DNA of 64,000 bases from Siderastrea radians (GCA_964017195.1 OZ024891.1:6225994-6289993); one strand, 5' to 3'; shown: positions 46,101 through 56,987, counted from the stretch's first letter. The notes: generated from the letters alone by a model not told the origin. A program made the numbers and translations.

Positions 46101-49033
46101 TTTATGTACAGCCCTATTTTCATTAATGGGCATTATAAATCATACGCTATCCCAAATTTCAAGAAAAGCTTCTTTCCTATTGATCCAGTGGAGCTTGTGA
46201 ATATTTAATATTTTCTTGGTTTAACCTATAGGCCAGTGTAGCCAGTAAAGTGGCACGTAAAGTGTCCATGGGTTGGTGGAGAGGACCTGCTAATGTGGAG
46301 TTCATCAAGATGAAAGGTCCTGGAGGGAAAGGACATGCAGAAATGGCCATCACGCAACTGAGAGGGGAGGAGAGAGGCAGCTTAGAGGACACGGAAAATA
46401 ATGGCTGGTAGGAAATTTATTTGATTCGTCAAACCAAATTTGAATGAGGAAGATGGGTGCTTCTTTTTGCTTTGTGCTTTTGATTGTTAGCTTCTTTGTT
46501 TCTGCTTTTCTGTAATGTGTTGTTCCAGAAAATATCCATACTCCCCCAATGGAGGGTATTTTTGGTTTGAACCCCCCATCCCTCTGGAAATTCCAGTTTA
46601 GGCTCACACTTTCCTTTAAAAATTTTGGCCTTAAAGTCCCCTTCCTCCTTGGAATTTCCAGTGACCCTCTATGTTGGGGGTATGGATATTTTTCTGGAAC
46701 CACACAATGTACAGATGCACTGATGTAGTTTGTTCTTTTGTTTGTTAGGAGAACATGTTCAGACTGTGGAGAGAGAAAGCCATCGTCATCATCATCACCA
46801 AACCAGAAAGGGCCTGTACTGGATGAAAAATGTTATTGTGGTTCAGAGCTCAGAAGTGATGATACCAGATGGATGACAGACTGCGACAAATATACTGTCA
46901 GCAGCTTGGACAAAAAGAAGAAAGGTTGTTATTAATAAGTTTGTTCAGTTTTCAGTGAGATGTAAGGATAAAGTTGCACTCGGGCCAAGGAGGCCCACAT
47001 GGTCAGAGTTTGTTCCAGTTTCCGTAGCATGAAGCAACTGAGAGTATTGCTACTCCCCCCCTCCCCCCGTGGATGGGATGCTAGTCCATCGCAGGGTTAC
47101 CCCCCCCCCAGCATTATGTCACCAGTACCCATTTATACACCTGGGTGGAAAAAGACAATGTGGGGCAAAGTATCTTGTCTAAGGAAACAACACGATGGCG
47201 GGGACTGGGCGTAAAACCACCGACTTTCAGATCTGAAGTCCAACGCGTTAACCACCACGCTACCCCCTCAGTGGGAAGTCCAGTATAAATTCACTTCAGC
47301 AAACTGCACTTTTCTTGCATTAGATTGGAGCAATAGGTTTTAATTAGGAAATATATTTTACGTTGCAGGATTTTCACCATCCTCACAACATTGGATGAAA
47401 TTCAGGTACCAGTGTGGTGTCTTTTCTAATTGTCAGAGTGCTGTGGAAATTAATTATTGCAGTTGTGATTGCTATTAGCATTGATTTTGTTTTCTCAAGT
47501 TCTATTTTCTGTTTTCAATTTTGTTTTACAGAAAGAAATCTCTAAGTGGCTATGCACTCTCTGCTTACCTAACCTATGTAACACTGCCTTGGAATAAAAT
47601 TATGAAAGGTAGGTTTTTACGTAAGCTTTTACTATTAGTGGTCGTAGGTGCATAGACTATGAGCAGTCTCTCTTTCTGCTCAGGGACAGTCGAGGTAAAC
47701 GAACAAGCGAGCGAGCGAGCGTGAAATTGCCTGCCGCGTTGAAACGTGACACGTGTCAAGCCGCTGGTGTAATGAGCAGTCTCTCTTTCTGCTCAGGGAC
47801 AGTCGAGGTAAATGAACAAGTGAGCACGAAATTGCCTGCCATGTTGAAACGTGACATGCGTGTTGAGCCGCTGGTGTAGTGAGCTGGAAAGAGAGACTAC
47901 AGACTAAGCCACAGCGGATGACCCTTCACGGCCGAGTGATTTTTAAGTGTCAATTTCATATCATCCTTCAATCCACGTAAGCATGTCCAATAGAATTCCT
48001 CCTGTTATCCTTCTGCCACTTTGTCATATCATCGCTAAACCGCGGGACTTGTTGCCTTGAAATATCAATTGTAAACAGGAGGAGAAACGTGCTTATCGCT
48101 GGACTTTGTGAGAGGGATCTCGAATTTAACGCTGAAGAAAATTGTAGGAAGACCAGCTTAAAAGCCCTCTGTTAACGATTTCGTTATTCGGGTGGCAGAA
48201 CCAAAAGTCAGTTTAAACTTTCCTTCTGAAATGTCTTTCAAGCACCCCTGGTTGTCTGCATTCAATTGTCTCTGAATTGTACGGTACGGACGGTATATGC
48301 TAAATCACCAAACCACACTCTTATTCACCAACGTCTGTGCTGATCTTGGCACAATGGCGACAACATCACATCCCGACGGGAGCGCTTCTACTCCTCGCTT
48401 TTGTTCCAGTTTTAGTAATCCTAACGTATTTCAAGAAATTTGACTAGAAAAGCCATGTTTGTAAACTAAAACCGCTAGCGCAAGTGTTGAAAAGTCCCCA
48501 GGGAGCGTTGACAGATCTGCGAGAAAGAGCCAGTGAGAACTTTGCGTTGTAAGAGCAACGCATAATTCAACCACTGTGGCTTAGTCTGTGGTCTCTATTT
48601 CCGGCTCACCACACTAGCGGGCTCGACACGCGTGTCATGTCCCAACGCCGCGGGCAATTTTTGCACCCGCTCGCTTGTTCAGATCGTTTCCCTCAACTCT
48701 CCCTGAGTGGAAAGAGAGACTGCTCGCAGTCTTGTAGGTGCATTACTTTTGTGGCAAAATCATATGTGTGAACTGCGAGTGGAAAGATTGGGAATCGAAG
48801 AGATCTCTTTCACTCTGAAAGCTAATAAGAGTATTTGCAGAAATTGAAGGTAAAGTGCATTTCTTTTTCTCAAAAAAAAAAAAGAAGTGATGAACAGCTT
48901 TACCGGTACAACGTGACTGTGTTAATCATTAATTTTATCGATTTTGCTTTCTTCATATAAATCTAACTTAGCTGTTTGTTTTAATCTTTTTTCAGATATC
49001 TTGGAAGTAAGGCAACCTCCCATTTTATCGTAG
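37178..49033 (+). CDS. KIAA0930: KIAA0930 homologue, DUF2045-type protein
   Basis: Exons seen: 37178-37277, 40217-40368, 41151-41181, 41336-41396, 41781-41858, 43278-43306, 43553-43625, 45227-45292, 45417-45491, 46232-46407, 46749-46924, 47369-47405, 47532-47608, 48996-49033. All have GT-AG borders, and every phase agrees except between exons 2 and 3, where one base (3n+1) is missing; a microexon is likely. The product is about 389 aa, against about 404 in human. Blocks matching the family include GDPSIDWEESVYLNLIL, ISYPNIFFILDNFEE, NEMVCVELVAKDK, VIFLGSIRHESLKKVYD, MKGPGGKGHAEMA, and the C-terminus YLTYVTLPWNKIMKDILEVR. It starts MAAAQNAGHNS. The molecular function of KIAA0930 is not established. 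A cysteine-containing insert in exon 11 (TCSDCGERK..EKCYCGSEL) seems less conserved. Introns carry a PLE, a SINE, a minisatellite and several MITEs. Confidence 0.92.
37532..37725. mobile_element. AACCCTTTNAGCCCC MITE, degenerate copy
   Basis: In KIAA0930 intron 1. Keeps the family order GAGAATAAAGAAAATGATCA, then TTTGATCTTTT, AATTCTCC, AAGGAAATGTATGAAGA, GATATGGGATTAAAGGG, but its left end is eroded. Confidence 0.45.
39455..39570. repeat. Hairpin MITE in KIAA0930 intron 1
   Basis: AACAATTATTCT..CTGGATATCAAATGAT..AACCAACTCGGCG pairs with TCGTTGGTTATC..ATCATTTGATATCCAG..AGAATAATTGTT over a CTACGCGCC loop. Arms are about 50 bp. Confidence 0.65.
39740..39845 (+). repeat. GGTAGTCCAT tandem repeats
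   Basis: Four tandem AGGTAGTCCAT-like units followed by GGTCCATGGACTGGGGGTC. An inverted GATGGACTACTCC occurs at about 39862. Intronic, non-coding. Confidence 0.7.
40872..41085. mobile_element. MITE with AACTCTTTCACTCCCAA ends
   Basis: Left AACTCTTTCACTCCCAA (40874-40890) mirrors TTGGGAGTGAAAGGGT (41067-41082). It lies in the KIAA0930 intron between exons 2 and 3, the interval that must also hold the predicted microexon. Confidence 0.65.
42653..43205 (+). repeat. Tandem duplication, first copy split by a MITE
   Basis: Copy 1 is 42653-42720 joined to 42912-43026; copy 2 is 43028-43205. Shared blocks are GATGC.TTTTGAC, AGTCACATGCAAG, GGATTATAA, CATGATAAT, AGGCCCGTG and TTTTTCATAGTTTTCCA. Copy 2 preserves the uninterrupted state. 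Confidence 0.7.
42721..42911. mobile_element. MITE with GTTCCAGAAAATATCCATA-type ends, copy 1
   Basis: GTGTTGTTGCAGAAAATATT at the left mirrors GGTATGGATATTTTGGAACC at the right. Shares ends and the GGAAATTCC / TCCAGAGGGGTGGGG interior with 46516-46708. Confidence 0.65.
43771..44283 (+). mobile_element. Penelope-like element, 3' fragment with GIY-YIG domain
   Basis: The frame from about 43771 reads NKYVGQTSRALKTRVKEHAK and on through LAKHHMLSGHQIDLESIEIV to a stop at 44040. This is the usual GIY-YIG endonuclease end of Penelope-like retroelements (KYVGQTSR.LKTR.KEH; then H....GH; then an E..RLILEA helix). The 3' tail carries GAGGAAGGCAACAGTAGTGG followed by CCGAAACGTC, a form common after such ORFs. 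The reverse transcriptase is absent, so the copy is 5'-truncated. It sits in KIAA0930 intron 7, sense orientation. Confidence 0.8.
44371..44965 (+). repeat. Intronic minisatellite, 60-75-bp unit
   Basis: About nine units of the form GGATATGAGCAAGCA.., CTCTGATTGGCTCCCT, CTAATAGGCTATCAGCTGTT, ATTATATAGACAGCC. Early units are about 60 bp and later ones about 73 bp because they gain the ATATAGACAGCC segment. Each unit repeats an ATTGG (inverted CCAAT) core and CAGCTG. Lies in KIAA0930 intron 7. Confidence 0.9.
46516..46708. mobile_element. MITE with GTTCCAGAAAATATCCATA-type ends, copy 2
   Basis: TGTTGTTCCAGAAAATATCC is mirrored by GGATATTTTTCTGGAACC, with inner GGAATTTCCAGT / TGGAAATTCCAG pairs. 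Located in KIAA0930 intron 10. Confidence 0.7.
46966..47275 (-). mobile_element. tRNA-derived SINE
   Basis: On the minus strand the head reads GGGGTAGCGTGGTGGTTAAC GCG (box A-like), then GGACTTCAGATCTGAAAGTC (anticodon-stem-like) and a degraded box B, GGTGGTTTTACGCCC. The body contains CCCTGCGATGGACTAGCATC CCATCC and ACCCAGGTGTATAAATGGG, typical of conserved metazoan SINE bodies. Inserted in KIAA0930 intron 11, antisense to the gene. Not a functional tRNA: box B and the acceptor stem are broken. Confidence 0.75.
47653..48733. mobile_element. 1.1-kb element with 9-bp target duplication
   Basis: Ends TAGACTATGAGCAGTCTCTC and GAGAGACTGCTCGCAGTCTT are near inverses, flanked by perfect GTAGGTGCA copies (47644-47652, 48734-48742). 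A block of about 115 bp at the left end (GAGCAGTCTCTCTTTCTGCT..) is tandemly duplicated, and the right end holds its inverted counterpart. The 9-bp duplication points to the Mutator/foldback group. Lies in KIAA0930 intron 13. No transposase. Confidence 0.8.
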
Positions 49034-50798
49034 CATTATATACTAAAAAATGATAAGTACAAGTTTATTTACAGATACAAATTTATTTATCTTTTGTCAG
49101 TCTCTAATCATAGTAATGAACATGGCCATTTCATTCTTGAATCCTTGAAGCCCTAACAGTGCCGAAAATGAAATTTCTCTTAACACCATCACTACCTGTT
49201 CAAACATTCAAGTGACGAGAATAAAGGAAACAATCACCAAGGACAAGATGTCTTGATATTTAGATACATTCTCCTTACTAGTTCCATACGAAATGTATTG
49301 AGAATAGTAAGGAGAATATGCATTTTAATATCAGTGCCTAAAGGGTTAAGCCTTTCCTATCAAGATGAGTGTCTAACCTCAAACAATTCATCAAAGGGGT
49401 CAGTGGAAAAAAGACGTAAATGAAGATAAGGCCTAATATGCTCAATCTTTGAAAATTTTTTCCAAATTTTCATTTGTGGGCTTGTTTCCATGAGTTACAT
49501 GTAAAAATGAGATAAATTTTTGACCAGTTTCACTGTTAGACTGTTTTTCTCCTATTTTTCTGAGTTCATTGAGATCAAGTCTTTTCTAGATGCCCCTGGC
49601 CAGTGCTTTGGTAAAACAATGTTGGTTGGCATTTTAGGTCTGTAAATCTATGGATCAACGTACTAAAACTAGCCCACATGACAAAACTTGGCAATTATTT
49701 TTTTGTGTGTTTTAGCCAAAAGTCATCACTTCCAACATCCTTTTTCCACCAAGCTCTTCAATTATTCTTTGGAGGCCATGATTTTTAAGACACTTTTGTT
49801 GATGGTTTCAATAAAATTTGAATTTTATACATATTAGATATGCAGTAATGAACAGTTTTTCTTTTTTGTGGTAGTTCCTAGGGTGTCAAGGTAACATTTT
49901 TTTGGTTAACTATCAAATTTGTCTCAAAAACGTCCTTAGTTCTAGACTGAAAAATTCCAGTTATTTATTTTTATTTTTGAGAGATTTTGCATAAATGTAG
50001 TAAATAAGTGATTTCAAAGTGATTAATAATGAATTATAGGAGCATGGAATTTCTCCCTAAGAATTTACAATGAATCATGTGACACACATCAAACATGCAG
50101 GTCATGAAATAAGTATAAATGAAGCTGTCACTTTGAGGACTTCTACATTATGGGAATTGCATGCATGTAATTTTTAGTCACAACTATAAGGAAATGAACC
50201 AGTAAATGCAGTGAAAAGTGAGTTTTTCTCTATTAGTCAAGATAAGAAAAATCATTTAAAGCACTTTCCATTTGGTATTATTTGCTTATTCTGTTGGTGC
50301 TAAAATTTATCCCCTAGATTTTTACAATAAAAAAGTAACATGTTAAACAGGCATCAGATGAAACCCAAGTGATACAGTTTGTTTGTGAAGGGTGAATTTT
50401 TACTGGTGATGAATAATCAAAGAATTGACCTAATTATATTGCCTGGAAGCATAACCACCTTAATATCAAATAATATAATGTTTTTCTTGTTTGCTCAGAT
50501 TTGCTTCATATTTTGTAAATGGAATATTTTATTTTTATTCAGTTTGGCTGACAGTTTTAAGTCAAAAAATCACCTAAAATTTGACATTAGGCAGGTATGC
50601 TCTCAGCCCTTCAACTGTTAAATATTCTTGAAAGCTATAGTCCTTTAAGTACTGTAAGATATGTGTAAGAACCATCAAGGAGAATCTGTATATTGATACT
50701 ACCCTTAAAGATTTATTGTCAGTGATATGACAAAATCAGTTCTAGGATATTGTAAGAAAAAGGTAGCACTTGAAGTGCCAGTATGTTCCACAAGGGAA
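49034..50798 (+). other. KIAA0930 3' flank
   Basis: Probably begins with the KIAA0930 3'UTR. The first AATAAA outside a repeat is near 49810, another is near 50326; either could direct polyadenylation. AT-rich, with no further gene. Confidence 0.35.
49139..49349. mobile_element. AACCCTTTNAGCCCC MITE, copy 3
   Basis: Starts ATCCTTGAAGCCCTAACAGT and ends TCAGTGCCTAAAGGGTTAAG. Shares GAGAATAAAGGA, CAATCACCA, TGTCTTGAT, ATTCTCCTTACTAGT and GAGAATAGTAAGGAGAATAT with the other copies. If KIAA0930 uses the 49810 signal, this MITE lies within its 3'UTR. Confidence 0.65.
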
Positions 50799-50807
50799 GT
50801 TCAGCAT

Positions 50808-50911
50808 TTCCCTGCTAGCAGAGGCCCCTTTTCCTTCGTATTCGCTGAGCTTTTCCTCCCGCCCGTCAGCTCAGCAAATACAAAGGAAAAGGGGCCTCTG
50901 CTAGCAGGGAA
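50808..50911. mobile_element. 104-bp hairpin MITE with 9-bp duplication
   Basis: TTCCCTGCTAGCAGAGGCCC..TTTTCCTT.GTATT.GCTGAGC mirrors GCTCAGC.AATAC.AAGGAAAA..GGGCCTCTGCTAGCAGGGAA. It is flanked by GTTCAGCAT (50799-50807) and GTCCAGCAT (50912-50920), 8 of 9 identical. End motif shared with the small elements inside the foldback arms. Confidence 0.8.
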
Positions 50912-50920
50912 GTCCAGCAT

Positions 50921-52837
50921 AGTTGATTAGAGTTGACTAGACTGCGCGTTTTAAAGGCAGGCAAAGCAAATGACTGAAGTATGACAGGAACTGGTAGAAA
51001 GTGGTAAATGGTGATGTCAACATTGTCTGTATTTCATCTTTTGGACCTGAAGATATTTTACTCAAAATTGGTTACAGTTGTTTGTGTGGAACACGTTTTT
51101 TTGATGTGGAGACAATAAGTTTTGATGTGCCAAAATTTCCCATAGAAAGCCTAAAACTTTAACATTGTTCATTGTTCTTTGTGACATCATCCCATTACCC
51201 ACTCTATTTCATGACTGTGTTAAGAATTTTGCTCACCTTACAGGGAGATAAATTCATGTAGATTAATCCAGTTGTTCTGTACCTGAATAGCTTGAACTAC
51301 CGTTCCTTGGTTTAAAATTATGTGAAATCATCAAAAGACATCACTATTTGCTATATGGAATATCCTAACTCACATGCGGGCTTTGCAGGGTTTGTACAAA
51401 ATTTTGGATGGAAAATTCAATACTTTCGCAGTACTTTTTGCCACTGCGTTTTTCATTTTTCCAGATTTAAAATGTCAGGAAAACAGCAAAATGGTTGTGA
51501 TCTGTGCTTAAAAAGATAACAAAACTAGGGTCAAAGCAGCTTGGACAAATTTACATCCTTTTTTCTAGACTAAAACTTCGTTGTTAGTACTTTTTCCTGA
51601 TCTGGGAAACTAGTTCTGAGATTCCCATACTTTTCCAAACCCTGTACCACCCTGTCTATTTATCATTTTTCAGAAAATATAATACTTGAAACAATGCATT
51701 TATTTGATGTACTTCAAAAAGAATCCAATTTGTTTAACTTAAATGTGCTAGGCTTAAAGTTCTTTCACCAAGGGGCTCGGTTTCCTCTATACTCTTCAGT
51801 GAGTATTTTCTTGTAGTGGCGGCGAAGAATGCAGGTTCATTTTTGCCAGCACTGACAGGGATTGGGCCTTTGGTGAAATCACAATAAACCGTCTTTGAAG
51901 AAATATACTTTGTGGGCTATTGTTTGCCCACATGATTATTAACAATATTGTTAAGTGGACAAATGGTAGCAATTTGAAGAAAATTTTTCTCAAGATAATC
52001 TCACAGAAAATGTATAATCAATGTATTATCATTACCACACAGAACTGTAACATAAAATAAAGAAGTTATTTGCTGGTACTCAAAGCTCTCATGTCCTTGG
52101 ACAATGTACTTTGTTCCACTTTATTAACCGGCCGTCGCCATGATGGCGACCACCGGTTTATAAAATGGACACGGCTTTTCCTGAAAGCAAGTTGGCGTAA
52201 CATACCAAGAAAGTGCTGTAAAGCCTGTGGTACGGGTACTCAAGAGCGGTACTGTCTTATATAAGACGCATGCGCATATAAGTCTTCTGAATGTTACCTT
52301 CCTATGTTTTTGTCTTTTAATTTTACAGTATTTAAGATATGAACGGCGAAGGGTTGTTAAGTTTGGGGTTTTTTGTATTTGTCTTGTATAACGCATGCGC
52401 AATTGAGTAAAGGAGCTAATAGGATTAAATGCGAAATTGGCTGTGTTGTCTGATCTAGTTAGTGGTTATGGTGAAAATGTTTTTAGCGCAGGAGTTTTTT
52501 TATTGGGATTGACATTTTGAGGGGTGTAAAAATGTGGGAGTATTTCGAAGCGGACAAAAAGGACAGTTGCGTTTTGCCGGCGTGGGCTAGGAAGAGAAGG
52601 AATTGGTACTAGTATGATGATGCAATATTAGTTGATTGCACCATCAGTACATGATAGTTCTTGTGAACGGAGAGAGATGAGTGTTTATTTGAGGCGAGAG
52701 GTTGATACGAAGGAATCGTCATTAATAAGGAGATCAATTAATAAGGCAGGTGTTACGAGTCTTTTTGCATTGAAAGAACGAAAATATCTGAATATTATCG
52801 ACGGATTTGTGTAGTTTGCGTGTGGTGTTCGCTAAAG
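50921..52837. other. Gene-poor stretch
   Basis: No supported gene. A small inverted pair GCCGTCGCCATGATGGCGAC is near 52131. Reading frames are short and unsupported. Confidence 0.35.
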
Positions 52838-53005
52838 GCTACGAGCAGTCTCTCTTTCCGTTCAGAGATAGTGAAGGAAAAGAAAAACAAGCGAGTGAGC
52901 GCAAAATCGATTGCGGCTCGACAGGCGCTTTAGCTTTCAAAGGCGTGGGCGACTTTCGTCCCCGCTCGCCTGTTTACTTTTGCAAGGGGATTCCCGGGTT
53001 AGCAA
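52838..53005. mobile_element. Partial AGACT..GAGCAGT-family element
   Basis: GCTACGAGCAGTCTCTCTTT, then CGTTCAGAGATAGTGAAGG and AACAAGCGAG, match the left end of the 47653-48733 element. The right end was not recognised, so this may be a solo fragment. Confidence 0.4.
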
Positions 53006-53447
53006 ACCGGATTTAAACATCACGTCATGAGATATGCCTTGACGTGCCCCATACTTTGACGATCTGCTCGAGCTCGTGTTTATCAAACGTTATATTTTGA
53101 TTCTACTGCTATGTTCACTGTTTGTATTTAAGGTCTAGGCACAACAGTAAATACTTCGTCGTCCCGGTGTGAGCATTCTCAGTTGTGGACGAATTTATAT
53201 CCACATTCAACGTTTGAGTGAATTTGCGTTTTTCAGCACAAATAAAAGCGATAAGAAAGATAAGCTGAGTCATCAGTTTAAACATTACGTCATCCAGTAA
53301 CGTTATAGTCAAAATATTGTGTCACACAATCACACTTTTCGTCACGCCGGTTCGTATAAATAGAGGATCGCGCTAACATTTGTGAAACCTAGGGGTGGGG
53401 AGGGTCAGAATGGCCGGTTAAAATGCCCATCGGGCTTTCTTGTTCTT

Positions 53448-53808
53448 AAAAAAAATATATACGGAACGACTGATCCTTACGGCAGTTAAAGAAACGAAGA
53501 CACAGAAGACGAAATACGTAAAGCAAAAAAATGTATGAAACAAAAAGTTGCCCGATATTTCGGTTTGCAAAACAAACCTTCTTCAGGGGCTACAAAAGTA
53601 GAATGAGTAAATACGTTACAGGACCGTAACGGTCCTGTAACGTATTTACTCATTCTACTTTTGTAGCCCCTGAAGAAGGTTTGTTTTGCAAACCGAAATA
53701 TCGGGCAACTTTTTGTTTCATACATTTTTTTGCTTTACGTATTTCGTCTTCTGTGTCTTCGTTTCTTTAACTGCCGTAAGGATCAGTCGTTCCGTATATA
53801 TTTTTTTT
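53448..53808. repeat. Perfect 361-bp palindrome
   Basis: Two 180-bp arms read as exact reverse complements around a single central base (53628). The centre is ACAGGACCGT A ACGGTCCTGT, and the outer end is an A/T run with TATATACGG. The right arm contains GAAGAAGGTTTG..CAAACCGAAATATCGGGC, a form like the 3' tails of Penelope-like elements. No arm mismatch was found by eye. It may be two retroelement tails joined head to head, or a foldback. Confidence 0.85.
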
Positions 53809-55021
53809 TACTTCAAATGTTTTACTGATCCAGGTCTACTTAAGATCCGGCAACTCTCAACGCCTTGTCGCTGTGGTCTTTCCAGTTTATAAACTTTCTT
53901 GTTCTTTTCTGTTCAGGCCCCAGCTGTTTAAAGACTGAAAGACTTCATCCAGTAGATAAATCCCCATACAGTGGTTTTAACACCTTTGTACCACTGGGTA
54001 TATTTATCCCCTGGACAGTGGAGAAGGGGGGGTGGGGGTGGGGGGGGGGGCAAGAGCCCAGGATTGAATGGGTGAACAGGAAGGATTCCCTCCCCACCCT
54101 AAAGTTAAGAAATTTATGCAATGTTATAGGGTATTCACCCCTTGAGTGATAGAAACCTAAAAAAAAATGATCCACCTCTACTCTAGGGCAAGTGCAGATG
54201 GGCAGGTTGGAATTGCACTGCAAGTCCTGCCACTGTGTTTGATGGTGAGTTAACATTTTCAAGTTTTTTCATTTAGTTGAACCATGGTTTGCCCCCTCCC
54301 TTACCAGAATTCACTTGATGTTTTCCCCTTGCTTTGCATTCTTGGCTCGTTTACGCCTGGATTCTACTTTTACACTGTGACGCCACTTGGTAACGCTTTC
54401 GCGTTTCCTCACCAGCCACCCGCCATTCAGACACCTTGGGGTGGCTGATTCAGTTGTGTAGTCATTTCTGCCAAAAGGTGGCACCCTTTGATATATTTCT
54501 CTTTAGCCACCATTTCTTCCACTTGGCAGTTGATTTTGTGGCCCTTTCATATACTAATATAGCAATTTCCCTACCCTTTAATACACTGCGAACTTAAAAA
54601 AGGGAGCCCCTTTCAGGCGGTGCCTCCCCATATAGCCCGCTATGGGGAGTACCCCCCCCCAGCACTAACACGAGCATTCGCAGTGAAATAGTTGAGGAAT
54701 GTGCAGTCAGTCATCTGATGAAGAGGAGGACGTACTGGAGGCACATTTCTTCCAAAGCACATTTCCAAAAACAAAACAAGAAAGAAAAAGTAGCTACTCA
54801 GCAAAAGACTGACGCAGAATGACAAAATATCTCCCATCAAGAGCTTAAAAATAGTCCCGAAGGTCACATGTCAACACCCAAGCCTCTCCATCGTGCCGTC
54901 AGAATATTTTAAATTTCTGACTAATTCGCTCCAAGGTCACTCAACCATCAGAAATAACACTTCACGCAGACAAAACCCTGCTTTAGAGTTCGCACCAGAG
55001 CGCAAGAGAGTTGGCCGTAAC
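53809..55021. other. Gene-poor stretch with G-runs
   Basis: Contains a long G/GT tract near 54028-54050 and, near 54601-54660, a GGGAGCCCC..CCGCTATGGGGAGTACCCC segment like GGGGTACTCC-family ends. No supported gene. Confidence 0.35.
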
Positions 55022-55478
55022 GCGCCGATCAATTCGAAACTTCAACATCCCCCCCCCCGGGCATTTGACTGTGCATCGTGCCCGAGGAGGGGGGAATTTG
55101 AACGTTGCGTTGGAAGGGTGGAGAATTTGAACCGGATTTATCTCTTGTTCTGACGCAATAGGCCCGTGAATTTTTTCGGTTTTTGAGGGGTATGACGGAT
55201 TTACAAGACAGAATTTCGCCTTTGTTAGTGAATAACTCTTTGTAAAGGGTCTTTAAAAGAAGATTGAAGGTGTCATTACGGCATATCTCTCTCTGAAGGG
55301 CATGTAAAGTGTTTGATTGAAGACCAATTTTGTCTTTGAGGAGAGGCAGTTCAGTACTAACTGGTGGGGCATTTGAACGGCTTTCTTGGCCCGAGGGGAG
55401 TGAATTTGAACAAGCCAATCTTCAAAAGTTCAAATGCCCGGGGGGGGGGGGATGTTGAACTTTCGAATTGATCGGCGC
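55022..55478. mobile_element. Non-autonomous element, GCGCCGATCAATTCGAAA ends
   Basis: The left end GCGCCGATCAATTCGAAA..TTCAACATCC..CCGGGCATTTGA mirrors the right TCAAATGCCCGG..GGATGTTGAA..TTTCGAATTGATCGGCGC, a terminal repeat of about 45 bp. TAAC lies on both sides (55018-55021 and 55480-55483, offset by one base), a possible short target duplication. A minus-strand 129-codon frame inside is not recognised. Confidence 0.7.
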
Positions 55479-56987
55479 ATAACCTCGGAAAGTTAGGGGG
55501 TATTTACATGAGACCGGGACGAACTCAGACCGGTACGAACTTGTACCGGTACGAAAATTTTGCAGCCGTTTACATTAGACCGGGACGAAATGATTGGTCA
55601 ATTACATGAGACCGGTACGAACTCAAAAGCAGCCGATGTTGGAGCTAAATAACCTTCATAATTCGATTATTTAACATGTTATAAGCCAACTGGCACACAA
55701 ATTACGCCAATAGACAACCGTAGAATTTACTGACGACAGAAAAATATCATGAACTCGCTCATTGGGCGGCCCGTATACTGTGCAGTATCTCAGAATGGTG
55801 CACTTCCTGCAGGAGGGGGGCGTAAGGGTTTGCGGTGATGCGGTATTGCGTTATTTTTCGGTGTGGTATTGCGGTAATTTTAATTTTAAAGTACGGTATT
55901 GCGGTTTTACAGGACTAAGCGGTTTGCGGTTTCTATAAATTTTAGGCCGCGGCAATCGGTGAAAAAGAGAAACTGCGGTGATACGGACGATACATTTTCA
56001 CGCGGATCCTCTAGTTTCCGGTGTTTTGTTTTAAATTTTTACAAGGTCTTTCGAGCTACACAGCAGTCGGTGACCACTAATGTGCAAACACCCGCAAATA
56101 AGCACTGTGGTTTGTAATTTCAGCCTTTTCCAGTTAATGCTTGATATTATTAACCGTTTTATCCAATGATATGTCGACAATGTTGTATAACTTTCCAGAA
56201 TTTGTTGAGCTGTATGACACTAGATATGGAAAATTTTCATTCTACCGTACATGTAAAGCAGGCAAACATGTCAAAGGCAGAGTTCTGCAGGTCATTCGGC
56301 TTAGCAAGGAAGGAGGCAGTGAAGGGTGTTACCACTTGGGCAACTTATTATTACACAAGCAGGCGATCTTGGTATCCCAAACCAGAGGGAGGTTTGTTGC
56401 TATCGCAGGCCTTTCATGAAACCTCTACCAATTGTCAATATGTCTCCAGCCGACTGCAATGCTACCAAAGGTAATGCGAGATCTCAGATAAGCCTGTCTC
56501 CATTCAGGGTCTCAAAGGGGAGGTCCTTGGAGCCTTGGAGCCTTGGAGCCCGGAGCCCAAAGCCTTTTTGTACTTGGAGCCCAGACAAAAATGCTGATTC
56601 TGGCCAAATGGATCGGAGCCCTAGAGTACAGCCTTGGAGCCCTAGAGCCCCAGTTTTTCTGTCTTGGAGCTCTGGAGCCCTTTATTTTTTACCCAGGAGT
56701 GTGGAGCCCTAAACCCCTTTGGGACCCTGTCCATTGCCTTTGACGAGCAGGTCAATACAGTAGACGCTGCCGCTGCTGCACCCACTGCCGAATTGGACGA
56801 CGACGAAGCGGACAAATATGATGAAAGCAGCGATGAAGAAGTTGAAGATCGTCCGGACGATTCCACTTTGCTCCAAGGAGAGATTGGAAGCTCTCTGACG
56901 TTTCTCCTGGGAGCAAGAACTATCTTCGGAAGAGTTGTCCGTTTCAATAATCGTCTGCTCTGCTAATCACTCCATCAGACTGTCTAA

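Noticed and set aside
47180..47275. Functional tRNA gene
   Set aside because: Box A and the anticodon arm are recognisable, but box B and the acceptor stem are degraded and a SINE body follows.
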